DNA from: Polyangia bacterium
Lineage (GTDB): Bacteria; Myxococcota_A; Polyangia; Nannocystales; Nannocystaceae
Assembly (NCBI GenBank): GCA_030424595.1
Contig: JAUHWG010000014.1
Coordinates: 178,910 to 242,909 of the forward strand
Length of the DNA: 64,000 nucleotides
Direction: 5' to 3'
The notes below the pieces were generated by a model. That model searched no databases and was not told where the DNA came from. It saw only the letters and a list, made by a program, of their open reading frames with translations. A program made the position numbers and the translations under genes. Positions 32,201 through 43,511 of the stretch are shown here, piece after piece. Each line of letters begins with the position of its first letter. The stretch's first letter is position 1.

Positions 32201-33159
32201 CCCGGCGCGTCGGCGGTGAGGTCGGCGGTGAGGGTCTCGAGCGACGGGAGCGAGGGATCGAGCGCCGGCTCGGGGGTCGCGGCGGCCTCTGTCTCCGCCG
32301 GGCGCAGGGCCAAGAAGGCGCTGCGCAGGTGTCGGAGGCGATCTTCGTCGGACCAGGGATCGTAGCCCTCGACGCCGACCGGGGCGGGGAGCTGGCGTCG
32401 GAGCCAGCGGCTGGCGATCCAGGCGACGAGCGCGAGGATCGGCGCGGAGAGGAGGCCGCGGAGGCCAGGGCCTCGGTCGAGCTCGATCCGGCGGGCGGCG
32501 AAGATGTAGCGCGCCGCGGCGATGCCGATCCCGACGCCCAAGACGACCACCCGCAGGGCCTCGGAGAGGGAGAGCTCCGCCGCCTGGCGATCGACGCGGA
32601 TACGGAGGTCGACGTCGGGGTCGAGCCAGAGCGAGGTCCGGGCGCCGCTCACCGCGAAGACCTGGCGGCGGCCGCTGGGATCGCTCGCCTGCCGGGTCAG
32701 CCAGTGATCGACGAGCGTCTGCTGCGGGCTCGGAGTGAAGCCGAAGCGGTGGAGCGCGAGCTCGTTGCCGGCGACCCCGAGCGCGAACCCGAAGGCGCCG
32801 CCGAGGCCGTCGGCGTCGAGGTCGAGGTCGAGGGTGCCGAGGTCGAGGTCGAGGGAGCGGACGACGATCTCCGGGAGCTCTCGGCTGTTGGTGACGTGGA
32901 GGCCGCCGCCGGCGTCGACCCGCAGGGCCCGGCGGTTGACGGACACCTCGAGGTGGACGCCGAGGTCGAGGCTGACCTCTAGGCTTCCGAGCGGACCCCC
33001 CGGGAAGACGCCGAACGACTGCCGCGGCGCGCCGCTCCCCTGCGGCGCCGCATTGGGTTCGGCGGCGGGCTGGCGATACGAGCCGAGCTCCCGCTCCCCG
33101 TCGACATCGGCGAGCTCGTCGCAGGGCTCCTTCGGCGTGCTTTTGTTGGCGTCGTCCAT
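29203..33159 (-). CDS. Giant protein with about ten copies of an unrecognised module
   Basis: 1318 aa, family unknown. The protein is built from about ten diverged copies of a module of 90-110 residues, starting near residues 58, 170, 398, 505, 625, 727, 850, 955, 1085 and 1192. Each copy has a short strand entry (LDPADTITADLD, LAPADVVIRVD, MDPDETIVVTAS), several amphipathic strands, then a signature like STPALGDLESALL and an amphipathic helix ending with Leu/Pro. Copy 2 is interrupted by two hydrophobic segments (about 202-222 and 237-256), the only membrane candidates, and is followed by a Pro/Ala/Asn linker of LAPN repeats (345-375). There is no signal peptide. The strand-plus-helix pattern vaguely recalls TULIP/SMP lipid-binding domains; that is inference. 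It may head a leftward operon with the zinc-finger, sigma and DksA-like genes. Confidence 0.82.
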   Translation of the reverse strand: MDDANKSTPKEPCDELADVDGERELGSYRQPAAEPNAAPQGSGAPRQSFGVFPGGPLGSLEVSLDLGVHLEVSVNRRALRVDAGGGLHVTNSRELPEIVVRSLDLDLGTLDLDLDADGLGGAFGFALGVAGNELALHRFGFTPSPQQTLVDHWLTRQASDPSGRRQVFAVSGARTSLWLDPDVDLRIRVDRQAAELSLSEALRVVVLGVGIGIAAARYIFAARRIELDRGPGLRGLLSAPILALVAWIASRWLRRQLPAPVGVEGYDPWSDEDRLRHLRSAFLALRPAETEAAATPEPALDPSLPSLETLTADLTADAPGPEVWLIARVPIGPTVETEAPLEAPNLASIEAPTLAPNAAPSAPNLAPNLAPNAVPPEPEAPVSPSRQPMIGIGASHGGSIHAEISVAQIRLRADGGLFVYADGQPTLQRLRILDASFDLASETLEVTTDPALGSLPQATLAQLARDHWRRSLDKLPQLLQELLRAGRERPLEPLSWRRDLGEGRSMTLLAPADVVIRVDHSEAATELNLSPGVELRWEGLPLPDVTLQRLRYGYEDGDVEVSSEPALGPLEHAALRHFLHHRLAPRLSPALRSALRFPAGDAPTTEVAVGERTHAAYSVNVAEVGSVQLLLDPADTITADLDRAGLVVQSERGLLLSVGGIDLHVDLQALSLSFDGAVRVTAEPAPGPVLIAILEDLYRDKLAPHLGPWSPPNNPDEPWTLVRRSIGDLDLDLVLSAGDAIGLRRDADGLSLGTREGLLLRDPQLGPGSPVTIRSITWAAATDSLGVSTSPEAGDLLHEVAEHLVRQLGRPVLDRLRDALALPEGPALPPPPPAPQGSVLLRRPLPRIGDFELALKRGYFVMLTADAERHLSVTIEGGLRGRVRKLGLQVILEELEYSADSNQLLVTSTPALGDLESALLTTFARRLIGLVRGHLWPDDAAPGVLAILARDSTQGPATLSLPPGASLRVALDRQMLEVECEAGLLIDLAGASWLPMIRLEKLSYTLADGALDLRFGGIEERHYHEAESVSTVTESILSDLLRVLVTPRFPAALEPLGLRRVQPPPLLTPQAGAIELFSVPLVPGYGEARLTMDPDETIVVTASEAEVELRCDRGLKVALPALRIRVTVMTARYHIPTGEVQVGGLGQLENAIIESVIRKNLKRPAPGGAPVADLIERLPVDDKGRRQLFANNAVSIRMRSGARFTLAFSAAGIDFTATPPLEVDGPAVLNYELRGFTYSFARARFSLILDDDGVLASLFTGVVADTVESQVNKLLRPLLPPSMREPGYSIADDPTSAENLAAVIANFSLLKKGGEPGR

Positions 33160-33413
33160 GGTGTGCTCGAAGACCTCATGCCGGTGTAGCGCAGACTCGC
33201 GGCGTACGACAGCAGACCGCGGAGCCTTGCCGGAGAGGCGCGCTCTACGCTGCGGCTCGCCGATGCGCGCACCTCGGGTCGTGGCGTCGTCGTCGGCCGC
33301 TCGCGACGGACCCGCGGGTCCGCGTGGGGTCCAGGGGAGCGGGGCCCTGTGCGGGCGGGCGGCAGCGGGAACACTCTGGGATCCGGGGAGCGGGTCGGGG
33401 ACCCCGGTGGCGG

Positions 33414-34040
33414 CTACGGGACATTCTCGAGGATCACCGAGCGGAGCTTGGACGCGATCATGTCGAGCGCGACTCGGTTCTCGCCGCCCTCGGGGATGAT
33501 CAGATCGGCCCAGCGCTTGGAGGGCTCGACGTACTCGACGTGCATCGGTCGGACGCTGCGGTAGTACTGCTCGCGGATCGAGTCGAAGGTCCGGCCGCGC
33601 TGCTCGATGTCACGCCGTATCCTGCGGAAGGCCCGGATGTCGGCGTCGGTGTCGACGTAGATCTTCGCGTCGAGCTGGGCCCGGAGCTGGGGCTCGACGA
33701 GGGTCAGGATCCCCTCGACGATGATCACCGGGGTGGTCTCGACGCGGCGATGCTCAGCCTGGCGGCGGTGGGTCTTGAAGTCGTAGACCGGGACCATGAT
33801 CGGCGTCCGCTCGCGCAGCTGCCGGAGGTGCTCGATCAGCAGCTCTGTCTCGAGCGACTCGGGGTGATCGAAGTTGAGCTGCGATCGCTCCTCGAAGGTG
33901 AGGTCCGGTCGGTCGCGGTAGTAGGCGTCGTGCTCGATGATCGAGACAGCCTCGCTCGGGACCGCAGCCGCGATCTTCTGGGCGATCGTCGTTTTTCCAG
34001 AGCCGCTGCCGCCTGCGATACCGATGATCAGTGGACCCAT
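33414..34040 (-). CDS. udk: Uridine kinase
   Basis: 208 aa, the normal length for bacterial uridine kinase, which phosphorylates uridine and cytidine in pyrimidine salvage. Motifs: Walker A GIAGGSGSGKTT (Lys16), HDAYYRD (substrate Asp), FDHPESLE, VPVYDFKTHRR, VIIVEGIL (Walker B), and a lid-like stretch (DADIRAFRRIRRDIEQRGR). The ATG at 34040 gives the canonical N-terminus MGPLIIGIAGGS; longer starts would run into the divergent regulator's promoter. The C-terminus is complete (DMIASKLRSVILENVP). Confidence 0.95.
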   Translation of the reverse strand: MGPLIIGIAGGSGSGKTTIAQKIAAAVPSEAVSIIEHDAYYRDRPDLTFEERSQLNFDHPESLETELLIEHLRQLRERTPIMVPVYDFKTHRRQAEHRRVETTPVIIVEGILTLVEPQLRAQLDAKIYVDTDADIRAFRRIRRDIEQRGRTFDSIREQYYRSVRPMHVEYVEPSKRWADLIIPEGGENRVALDMIASKLRSVILENVP

Positions 34041-34254
34041 GGACTGGCCTGTTACCACGTCGCGACACCGAGTCGAAAGCGCGAACCCGCCATCTGCATG
34101 CGCTCCTTCTGCGTTTCGCGTGGGGCGAGGCGGTGGCCGCGAGAGGGTCGCTGTGTCGGTCTGGGGGCCGCTCGGGGAGCTCCTCTGAGCAGCGGGAGCC
34201 CGGAGCACGGGGGGTGGAGCGCCTTGCGGTCTCTGCGCGCCCGCGGGATGCCGC

Positions 34255-34260
34255 TATCAT
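34255..34260 (+). promoter_or_regulatory. -10-like box, possible leaderless start
   Basis: TATCAT ends exactly 6 nt before ATG 34267 of the NtrC-like regulator. No Shine-Dalgarno is present. Confidence 0.45.
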
Positions 34261-34266
34261 CCGCGG

Positions 34267-35587
<1,321 letters not shown>

Positions 35588-35610
<23 letters not shown>

Positions 35611-36724
35611 GGCGCGCTCGCTCGCCGAGCCTGAGCGCCAGCTCTTCGGCGCGCGGATGCTGGCCTTCGTCTGGCTGCCGATCGCGGTGATCACGACGCT
35701 GCACTACAGCACCGGGATGGAGCAGCAGTGGATCCACGACGTCCTGCGCCGGTGCTACTACCTGCCCATCGTCGTCGCCGCCTTCGTCTGCGGGCTCAAG
35801 GGGGCCCTCGCCGCGGCGCTCACGACCTCTGCGCTCTACGTGCCCCACGCGTTCCTCGGGCACGTGCTCGGTCACCACCACCACGACCCCGCCGGGACTT
35901 TGGAGAAGGTGCTGGAGATCGTCCTCTACAACGGCGTCGGCGCGGCGGCGGGGACCCTCGCAGAGCTCGAGCGGCGGCGGCGGGTCGAGCTGGTCCGGGC
36001 CCTCGACGAGCAGCAGGCGCTGGTCGGGCAGCTCGTCCGTGCGGGCCGCCTGAGCGCGCTCGGGCAGGTCGTCGCCGGGATCACCCACGAGATCAAAAAC
36101 CCGCTCCACGCCCTCGCCGGGACGGCGGAGCTGATCGACCCGCTCATCCCCGAGGAGGCGGAGGAGCGCGGCATGTGGGAGATCCACGTCCGCGAGATCC
36201 GTCGCCTCCAGCGGATCGCCGAGCGCTTCCTCTCCTTCGCCCGGCCGGGCCCGAGCGAGCTGCGCGAGCTCGACCTGCGCGACGTCGCCGGGCGCCTGCG
36301 GGAGCTCATCGACGCCGACGCCCGCGGCAAGGGGATCCGGGTCGAGGTCGATCTTCCGGGGGAGCCGGTGCCGGTGCTCGGCGATCGCGATCAGCTCGCC
36401 AGCGTCGCCCTCAACATCGCGGTCAACGCCTTCGAGGCGCTCGCCGAGGGCGGCGGAGTGCTGCGGATCGCGGTCGCGAGCGCGGGCGCGGAGGAGGGCG
36501 GACGGGCGATGGCGGTCCTCCGCCTCGAGAACGACGGCCCGCCGCTGGCCGAGGGGGAGCGGGCGCGGCTCTTCGATCCCTTCGTCAGCGGCCGAGCCCA
36601 GGGGACGGGCCTCGGTCTGGCGATCGCCGCGCGGATCGCCGACCAGCATCGCGGGGAGATCTCCGCCGAGAACGGGGGCCTGGGGGTGATCTTCAGCTTT
36701 CGCGTGCCTCTGCTCCGCGGCTAG
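35588..36724 (+). CDS. Membrane sensor histidine kinase
   Basis: 378 aa. The N-terminal 125 residues hold three or four hydrophobic segments (MLAFVWLPIAVITTLHYST; YYLPIVVAAFVCGLKGAL; a third near 105-125) with a His cluster, HVLGHHHHD, which could bind metal. A coiled coil leads to the HisKA box (SALGQVVAGITHEIKNPLHAL, His167). The ATPase domain has N box (ALNIAVNAFEAL), ENDGPPL and GTGLGLAIA. It should autophosphorylate and donate to the overlapping regulator. ATG 35588 lies inside the regulator gene with GGAGA about 5 nt upstream. The His-rich loop is unusual and hints at metal or redox sensing. Confidence 0.93.
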
Positions 36725-36880
36725 CGGGCGGATCCTCGACGAGGCCCTCCGCAGCTGAGCAGTGCCCGGCAAAGCGGCGCTCGTCGAGGCCGAGAGGACC
36801 GACGGCCCTGCGCGAGAGGACCGGACGATGTGCGCGTGCGGCCTCCCGTGCGCCGCCGTCGTGGCGGTGGCGGAGAGCTC

Positions 36881-37498
36881 CTAGAGCTTCTTGACGTAGG
36901 CGGCGACCGCCTGAATCTCGTCGTCGCTCAGCTTCTTGGCGAAGGACTTCATTTTGGTGTCCGGGACGCCGTCCTTGATGACCTTCGCGATCTTGGCGGC
37001 CGACATCTTGGTCTTGCTGATGTCGGAGACGTCGTGCTTCTCGGCAAACTTGGTCTTGCCCTTGCCATCGGCCCCGTGACAGCTCTTGCACTTGGCGAGG
37101 TAGAGGGGCTTGCCGTCGATCTTCGGCGAGGTGTCGGCGGGCTTGCTCGCCTTCTTGGTCTTGGCCTTGGGCTTGTCCTCGTCGGGCTTGTCCTCGTCGG
37201 GCTTGGCCTCGTCGGGGGCGGCCTCGTCGGGGGCGGCCTCGTCGGGGGCGGCCTCGTCGGGGGCGGCCTCGTCGGGAGCGGCCTCGTCGGGAGCGGCCTC
37301 GTCGGGAGCGGCCTCGTCGGGCTTGGCCTCGTCGGGCTTGGCCTCGTCGGGCTTGGCCTCGTCGGGCTTGGCCTCGTCGGGCTTGGCCTCCGCGGGCTTG
37401 GCCTCGTCGGGCTTGGCCTCGCCGCCGTCACAGCCTGCGAGGCTGAGGCCCATGACCATGGCGGACGCGCTTACGAGATGAACGATCCAAGTCTTCAT
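36881..37498 (-). CDS. Lipoprotein class-I cytochrome c on a PDEA-repeat stalk
   Basis: 205 aa. A signal peptide with lipobox LAGC (Cys23) is followed by about 17 repeats of a five-residue unit (PDEAK, PDEAA, PDEDK), then a Lys-rich linker and a C-terminal cytochrome c domain (about 125-205). Heme attachment is Cys137-Lys-Ser-Cys140-His141 in AKCKSCHGADG, and the likely distal ligand is Met183 in DTKMKSFAKKLSDDEI. It should be an anchored electron carrier with an extended acidic spacer. The DNA repeat (15 bp, about 37180-37430) is highly homogenised in blocks, a sign of recent expansion and possible length variation. GGGGAAGA precedes the ATG as RBS. Confidence 0.92.
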   Translation of the reverse strand: MKTWIVHLVSASAMVMGLSLAGCDGGEAKPDEAKPAEAKPDEAKPDEAKPDEAKPDEAKPDEAAPDEAAPDEAAPDEAAPDEAAPDEAAPDEAAPDEAKPDEDKPDEDKPKAKTKKASKPADTSPKIDGKPLYLAKCKSCHGADGKGKTKFAEKHDVSDISKTKMSAAKIAKVIKDGVPDTKMKSFAKKLSDDEIQAVAAYVKKL

Positions 37499-37660
37499 TC
37501 TTCCCCGAGGCTAGCGGAAAGCGAGGCGTCGGGACAGATCGCGGCGGAGCGAGCGGGTGTCCGAGATCGAGCTTGGGAGCGCGGAGGTGCCCTGCGGCCT
37601 CCCTTCGTGGCCTCAGCCTGAGGGTCAACCGCGCTCCTCGAGCTCAGGAGCCCAATTGAA

Positions 37661-37693
37661 GCGACCCGCGCTCCTGGGGAGGAGGCGGGTCGC
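37661..37693 (-). terminator. Hairpin downstream of the OmpA gene
   Basis: GCGACCCGC (37661-37669) pairs with GCGGGTCGC (37685-37693), with an inner CTCCT/AGGAG stem and a four-base loop. It lies 23 nt beyond the stop of the minus-strand ompA-like gene. The following sequence is only weakly T-rich. Confidence 0.6.
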
Positions 37694-37715
37694 GGGTCGT
37701 AGCGCCGCGATGGGG

Positions 37716-39287
<1,572 letters not shown>

Positions 39288-39789
39288 CGTGGTCACTCCT
39301 CAGAGGGATCAGGGGTCTCGGGTGCAATCCATGAACACACAGCGGTCGGCCTGGTTGGCCGGAGCTTGAGCCGTCTCTGGGCTTGGGTTGGCTGTGTTGA
39401 TCACGGCGAGGATTGCTTCGCAGGTACGCGTTAGAGAGGTTGTCTCGTGAACGACGGCCCCTTATGGCACACGTCGGCTTCAATTGGAACGAAGCGGTCT
39501 GCCTGTGAGTGTAAGCAGGACTACAGAAGATGTTGGAGGTGAAGGGCCGGCAAGGCAAAAAGTCGCTGTGAGCTTGGAAATGCCAGCCTGCGGGCTTGAT
39601 CTCGCAGTAAGCGAGCCCCGCAACTCGACCACCCGCAGGAGGGGGACCCGGCCCGTGAGTGCTGTCGCAGTTGGACCCCAGGGGAGGAGTCTGGGTCCCC
39701 CATGTGTCGGTCTGGGTGGCGCAGGGGTCTCACGGTGGGGGTTGTCGACGTCTGGTCTGGCGCAAAGGGTTCGTGATAGTTGGACGAGC
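39288..39789. other. Intergenic gap, 502 bp, no gene recognised
   Basis: A divergent gap between the ompA-like and FG-GAP genes. It is somewhat AT-richer than the genes. I see no convincing coding frame, repeat or -35/-10 pair. It probably carries both promoters and a long leader. Confidence 0.5.
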
Positions 39790-41814
39790 ATGCGCCGAAT
39801 CTTCGCTCTGTCTATCCCTACGCTTGCACTGCTGCTGGCCCCGATGCAGACACAGGCCGCCCCCTGGATGGTCGCTCCACAGTCCACCTTCAACGACGCC
39901 CCGCCGGGATACTGGTCGACCAAGGTTGAGCTCGCGGACATCAACGGTGACGGCTGGGTGGATATTCTCTTCGCCAACGTCGGTGGCTATCAGGCGGGGA
40001 CCCCTGACTCGATCCTGGCGAACCAGGCGTTCATCAACAACGAGGGGATGGGCTTCTCGGACGAGAGCCTCGCCGTCTTCGGGCCGAACCCGAACGACCC
40101 GATGAGCCCGGACATCGACACGGCGCGGGTGATCAAGGCCTACGACTTCGACAGCGACGGGGATCTCGATCTCCTCGTCGGCAGCACCTGGCAGTCGAAG
40201 AGCCGCTACTACATGAACGAGGGCGGCGGCGTCTTCACCGAGGTGCCGGGCAACGTCCCTGATCAGCTCGTCAGCATCGGCGACTTCGAGGTCGGCGACG
40301 TCGACTACGACGGCGACCTCGACGTGGTCTTCACCAACTGGGGCTCCGCGCCGGTCGGCTTCGTCAACTCCCCCGGAGGGGTGACGGGCCTGTGGCTCAA
40401 CGACGGCTTCGGCGTCTTCACCGACGCGACCGCCGACGCGATGCCGCAGATCTCGGTGAACTGGTCCTGGGAGCTCGAGCTCCTCGACGTCGACAACGAC
40501 TGGGATCTCGACATCGCGATCTCCTGCCGCGCTTGCCCGACCGGCGGCTTCCTCTTCGAGAACGACGGCGGCGTGTTCAGCAACGCGACCCCCGGCAACC
40601 TCCCGCAGAAGGCCGGCAGCGTCGACTTCGAGGTCATGGACCTCAACGACGACGACTACGTCGACCTGGTCACGCTCCAGGACGGCGACGGCGGCGGCGA
40701 GGGCTTCCGGAACCGGGTCCTCATCAACAACAAGAACGGCGGCTTCACCGACGAGAGCAGCACTTACTGGCCGCCGCTCGAGAACGCGCTCTCCTTTGAC
40801 TACATGGTCGCGTTCCTCGACGCGAACGCAGATCGCAAGCCGGACATGGTCACGGGCGCCTTCGCGGACTTCAAGGATCGGCTGGTCGAGAACGTCGGCG
40901 GCAAGTTCCAGTCGAACACGGACCCCTGGGGGGCGCTCAAGACCGACGGCACCTACGCCCTCGCGGTCGGCGATCTCAACAACGACACGAAGATCGACCT
41001 GGTCCTCGCCGAGGGGGAGAACACCTTCCGCAACCGGGTCTTCCTCGGCGATGAGATCGACCTCGACACCGCCAAGCCGGTGATCCAAAACCACGTGTTC
41101 GAGGGGATCTGGACGATCGGCGAGGTCATCTCGATCAACGCCCGCGCCCACGACAACAAGAGCCCGAGCAAGGATCACGACTGGAACGAGGTCGTCTTCG
41201 AGTACGCGACGGACGGCGCGGACATCGAGACCGACGCGATGGAGACGCCGCTCGAGTGGTACGGCGAGTACCTGTGGCGCGGCATCTTCGACGTCCCCGA
41301 CGCGAAGACGATCCAGTACCGGATCTGCGCCGAGGACGCCGCCGGGAACCGTGAGTGCACACCGATCCAGGAGACGGAGATCGAGGATCCGAACGACACG
41401 GACACCGACACCGACACGGACTCGATGACGGACTCGAACACAGACTCGATGACGGACTCGAACACGGACTCGATGACGGACTCGAACACGGACTCGAACA
41501 CGGACTCGATGTCGGACTCCAACTCGGCGACCGAGAGCGAGTCGAACAGCGCGTCGGCGAGCGACTCGGTGACGGCGAGCGACTCGGCCTCGGCGAGCGC
41601 GTCGGCGACGGACTCGGTGACGGCGAGCGACTCGGCGAGCGTCACCGACTCGGTGACCGCGTCGGACTCGAACACCGACAGCGACTCGGCGACCACCGGC
41701 GGCTTTGAGCTCGACGACGACGGTTGTGGCTGCAACGCCGCGGACCCCCGCAACGGGGCGATGACCGGGCTCGCGCTCCTCGCGCTCCTGGGTCTCCGTC
41801 GCCGTCGCCGCTAG
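39790..41814 (+). CDS. Secreted FG-GAP protein with Ser/Asp stalk and MYXO-CTERM
   Basis: 674 aa. A signal peptide (RRIFALSIPTLALLLAPMQTQAA) precedes a propeller-like domain of FG-GAP/VCBS repeats (about 48-440) with calcium-type loops DINGDGWVD, DFDSDGDLD, DVDYDGDLD, DVDNDWDLD and DLNNDTKID. Then comes an Ig-like region (about 440-540) and a Thr/Asp/Ser/Asn-rich stalk (TDSMTDSNTDS repeats, about 540-640). The end is a MYXO-CTERM: GCGCNAADP, hydrophobic MTGLALLALLGL and RRRRR. MYXO-CTERM proteins are thought to be processed at the Cys and retained at the cell surface. It is probably a surface adhesin or ligand-binding protein. A strong terminator follows. Confidence 0.93.
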   Translation: MRRIFALSIPTLALLLAPMQTQAAPWMVAPQSTFNDAPPGYWSTKVELADINGDGWVDILFANVGGYQAGTPDSILANQAFINNEGMGFSDESLAVFGPNPNDPMSPDIDTARVIKAYDFDSDGDLDLLVGSTWQSKSRYYMNEGGGVFTEVPGNVPDQLVSIGDFEVGDVDYDGDLDVVFTNWGSAPVGFVNSPGGVTGLWLNDGFGVFTDATADAMPQISVNWSWELELLDVDNDWDLDIAISCRACPTGGFLFENDGGVFSNATPGNLPQKAGSVDFEVMDLNDDDYVDLVTLQDGDGGGEGFRNRVLINNKNGGFTDESSTYWPPLENALSFDYMVAFLDANADRKPDMVTGAFADFKDRLVENVGGKFQSNTDPWGALKTDGTYALAVGDLNNDTKIDLVLAEGENTFRNRVFLGDEIDLDTAKPVIQNHVFEGIWTIGEVISINARAHDNKSPSKDHDWNEVVFEYATDGADIETDAMETPLEWYGEYLWRGIFDVPDAKTIQYRICAEDAAGNRECTPIQETEIEDPNDTDTDTDTDSMTDSNTDSMTDSNTDSMTDSNTDSNTDSMSDSNSATESESNSASASDSVTASDSASASASATDSVTASDSASVTDSVTASDSNTDSDSATTGGFELDDDGCGCNAADPRNGAMTGLALLALLGLRRRRR

Positions 41815-41834
41815 GCGCTTCGGGCCTGCGCCGA

Positions 41835-41868
41835 GAGGGCTGGCGACCTGGGGTCGCCGGCCCTCTTT
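41835..41868 (+). terminator. Rho-independent terminator
   Basis: GAGGGCTGGCGACC (41835-41848) pairs with GGTCGCCGGCCCTC (41852-41865; one G-T wobble), a 3-nt loop, then TTT. It is 20 nt past the stop of the FG-GAP gene. Confidence 0.88.
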
Positions 41869-42069
41869 GCAATTGCTGCCGGTGAAAGTGGCGAAGCTCC
41901 CGATCATCCTCTTCCTGGTCGAAACCGCGTCGAATACGCAGAGCTTTTTCTCCGGGAGATCTCGCGCATCGGGCTTGGGTCGGCGCTGCTCCCCGGTTGG
42001 GAGCGCCGGCGCGGGCGATGGGGAGAGGCCCGCTCGTTGGCCCCCCTGGACCGAGCGGGCGGGGGCAGG

Positions 42070-42101
42070 CCTGCGAGGGGCCGCGTCGACCGCCTCGCAG
42101 G
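42070..42101 (-). terminator. Possible hairpin downstream of recA
   Basis: CCTGCGAGG (42070-42078) and CCTCGCAGG (42093-42101) form a perfect 9-bp inverted repeat with a 14-nt loop. It lies about 10 nt past the recA stop on the minus strand. There is no U tract. Confidence 0.4.
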
Positions 42102-42110
42102 ACCCGAGCG

Positions 42111-43193
42111 CTACGCTGCCTGCATCGGCGCTGGCGGCTCGGCGGGCGCGGTGTTGAGGCTCGCGGCGGCGAGGAGACGATCGCGCTCGCCCGGGTTGTC
42201 GCGGAGCCAGGCGATCGCCGACACGCGCCCCTGACCGATCCTGAGCTCGCCGCAGGAGTACCAGCTGCCGGACTTGCTCATCGATCCCTCGGCGAGCGCC
42301 CAGTCGAGCAGCTCCGCCTCGCGATCGATGCCCCGGCCGAAGGCGATCTCAAACTCAGCTTGGGCGAAGGGCGGTGCGCACTTGTTCTTGACCACCTTGA
42401 CCCGAGCCCGCGCCGCGACCGGGTTCTCGCCGTCGCGGACGGTCGCGATCCGGCGGATGTCGAGGCGGACGCTGGCGAAGTACTTGAGGGCGTTGCCGCC
42501 CGTGGTGGTCTCGGGGGAGCCGAAGGTGACGCCGATCTTGTGCCGGAGCTGGTTGATGAAGACGACCGTGGTGTTGGTCTGGTGGGCGATGCCCGCGATC
42601 TTGCGCATCGCCTGGCTCATCAGCCGCGCCTGGAGGCCGAGGTGTTGGTCCCCCATCTCCCCCTCGAGCTCGGCGCGCGGGATCAGGGCGGCGACGGAGT
42701 CGACGACGATCATGCCGATGCCGCCGGTGCGCGCGAGGGTGTCGACGATGTCGAGCGCCTGCTCGCCGTAGTCCGGCTGGGCGATCAGGAGATCCTCGCG
42801 CTGGACACCGATCTTCTCGGCGTAGCTCGCGTCGAGGGCGTGCTCGGCGTCGACGAAGGCGCAGACGAGCCCTTGGCGCTGGGCCTCGGCGATCGCGTGC
42901 AGGGTGAGGGTGGTCTTGCCGGAGGACTCGGGTCCGTAGATCTCGACGATGCGGCCGCGGGGGAGGCCGCCGATCCCGAGCGCGCGGTCGAGGTTGAGGG
43001 AGCCGGTCGAGATCGTCTCGAAGGATGCGATCGGCCGAGGATCACCACCTAGGGCCATGATCGCGCCCTTTCCGAAGCGCTGGACGATGGTCTCGATCGC
43101 CTTGCTGATGATCGTCCGGACCTCGCCGGTGGCGCGGGTCGGGGACTCCATGGGCTTGAGCTTGGACTTGGACTTGGACTTGGAAGATGCCAT
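42111..43193 (-). CDS. recA: RecA recombinase
   Basis: 360 aa, normal RecA length. Motifs: Walker A GPESSGKTTL, AEHALDASYA, Walker B IGMIVVDSVAALIP, loop L1 around GDQHLGLQARLM, VFINQLRHKIGVTFGSPETTTGGNALKY, and the C-terminal domain to GSWYSCG. It forms DNA filaments for strand exchange and LexA cleavage. The N-terminus has a Lys/Ser run (SKSKSKSKLK) not typical of RecA. Some myxobacteria have two recA genes; one window cannot show which this is. AGAGGG about 6 nt upstream supports the ATG. Confidence 0.97.
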   Translation of the reverse strand: MASSKSKSKSKLKPMESPTRATGEVRTIISKAIETIVQRFGKGAIMALGGDPRPIASFETISTGSLNLDRALGIGGLPRGRIVEIYGPESSGKTTLTLHAIAEAQRQGLVCAFVDAEHALDASYAEKIGVQREDLLIAQPDYGEQALDIVDTLARTGGIGMIVVDSVAALIPRAELEGEMGDQHLGLQARLMSQAMRKIAGIAHQTNTTVVFINQLRHKIGVTFGSPETTTGGNALKYFASVRLDIRRIATVRDGENPVAARARVKVVKNKCAPPFAQAEFEIAFGRGIDREAELLDWALAEGSMSKSGSWYSCGELRIGQGRVSAIAWLRDNPGERDRLLAAASLNTAPAEPPAPMQAA

Positions 43194-43511
43194 GGGCGCC
43201 CTCTAATGCGCGCGCTGTGCCGCTCACGACCGCGGGCCAAACCCCTGTGATCACGACGATCCTCGGCCTGCCGAGGGAGCGGGTCGCGACCCAACGATGA
43301 GCCACCTACCGGCGAAGCGGCCACCACCCGTGGCGCTCGCCCGTCGGGCGCTCGGTGGGCGGGGCGGCGACGCGAGACGACACCAGGGGGGCGCCGCGTC
43401 GCAGAGCGCCGCCTCTCGCGGCTGGCTCGGCGACGATCCTCCGTAGCGTCGGTTCGCCCGCCTCGCTGCGCTCGCCGCGGGTCCAGAGGCGAGGTGCGAG
43501 GTGCGAGGTGA
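43194..43511. other. Intergenic gap, 318 bp, no gene recognised
   Basis: A gap between the recA start and the next minus-strand gene. It holds an interrupted GC-rich sequence with small direct repeats (GAGGTGCGAG near 43490-43508). No convincing frame, RNA gene or promoter was recognised; the recA promoter should lie here. Confidence 0.45.

Noticed and set aside
37110..37481. Gly/Ser/Leu frame opposite the PDEA repeat
   Set aside because: It is the antisense reading of the 15-bp repeat.
39470..39490. Sigma-54 promoter at TGGCACACGTCGGCT
   Set aside because: The GG-to-GC spacing is off by one from the -24/-12 consensus and the -12 part is poor.
39484..39789. Extension of the FG-GAP protein upstream of ATG 39790
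   Set aside because: A signal peptide begins directly at 39790; the upstream part has no protein-like features.
41355..41708. Asp/Gly/Leu frame in the FG-GAP stalk
   Set aside because: It is an out-of-frame reading of the Ser/Asp repeats.
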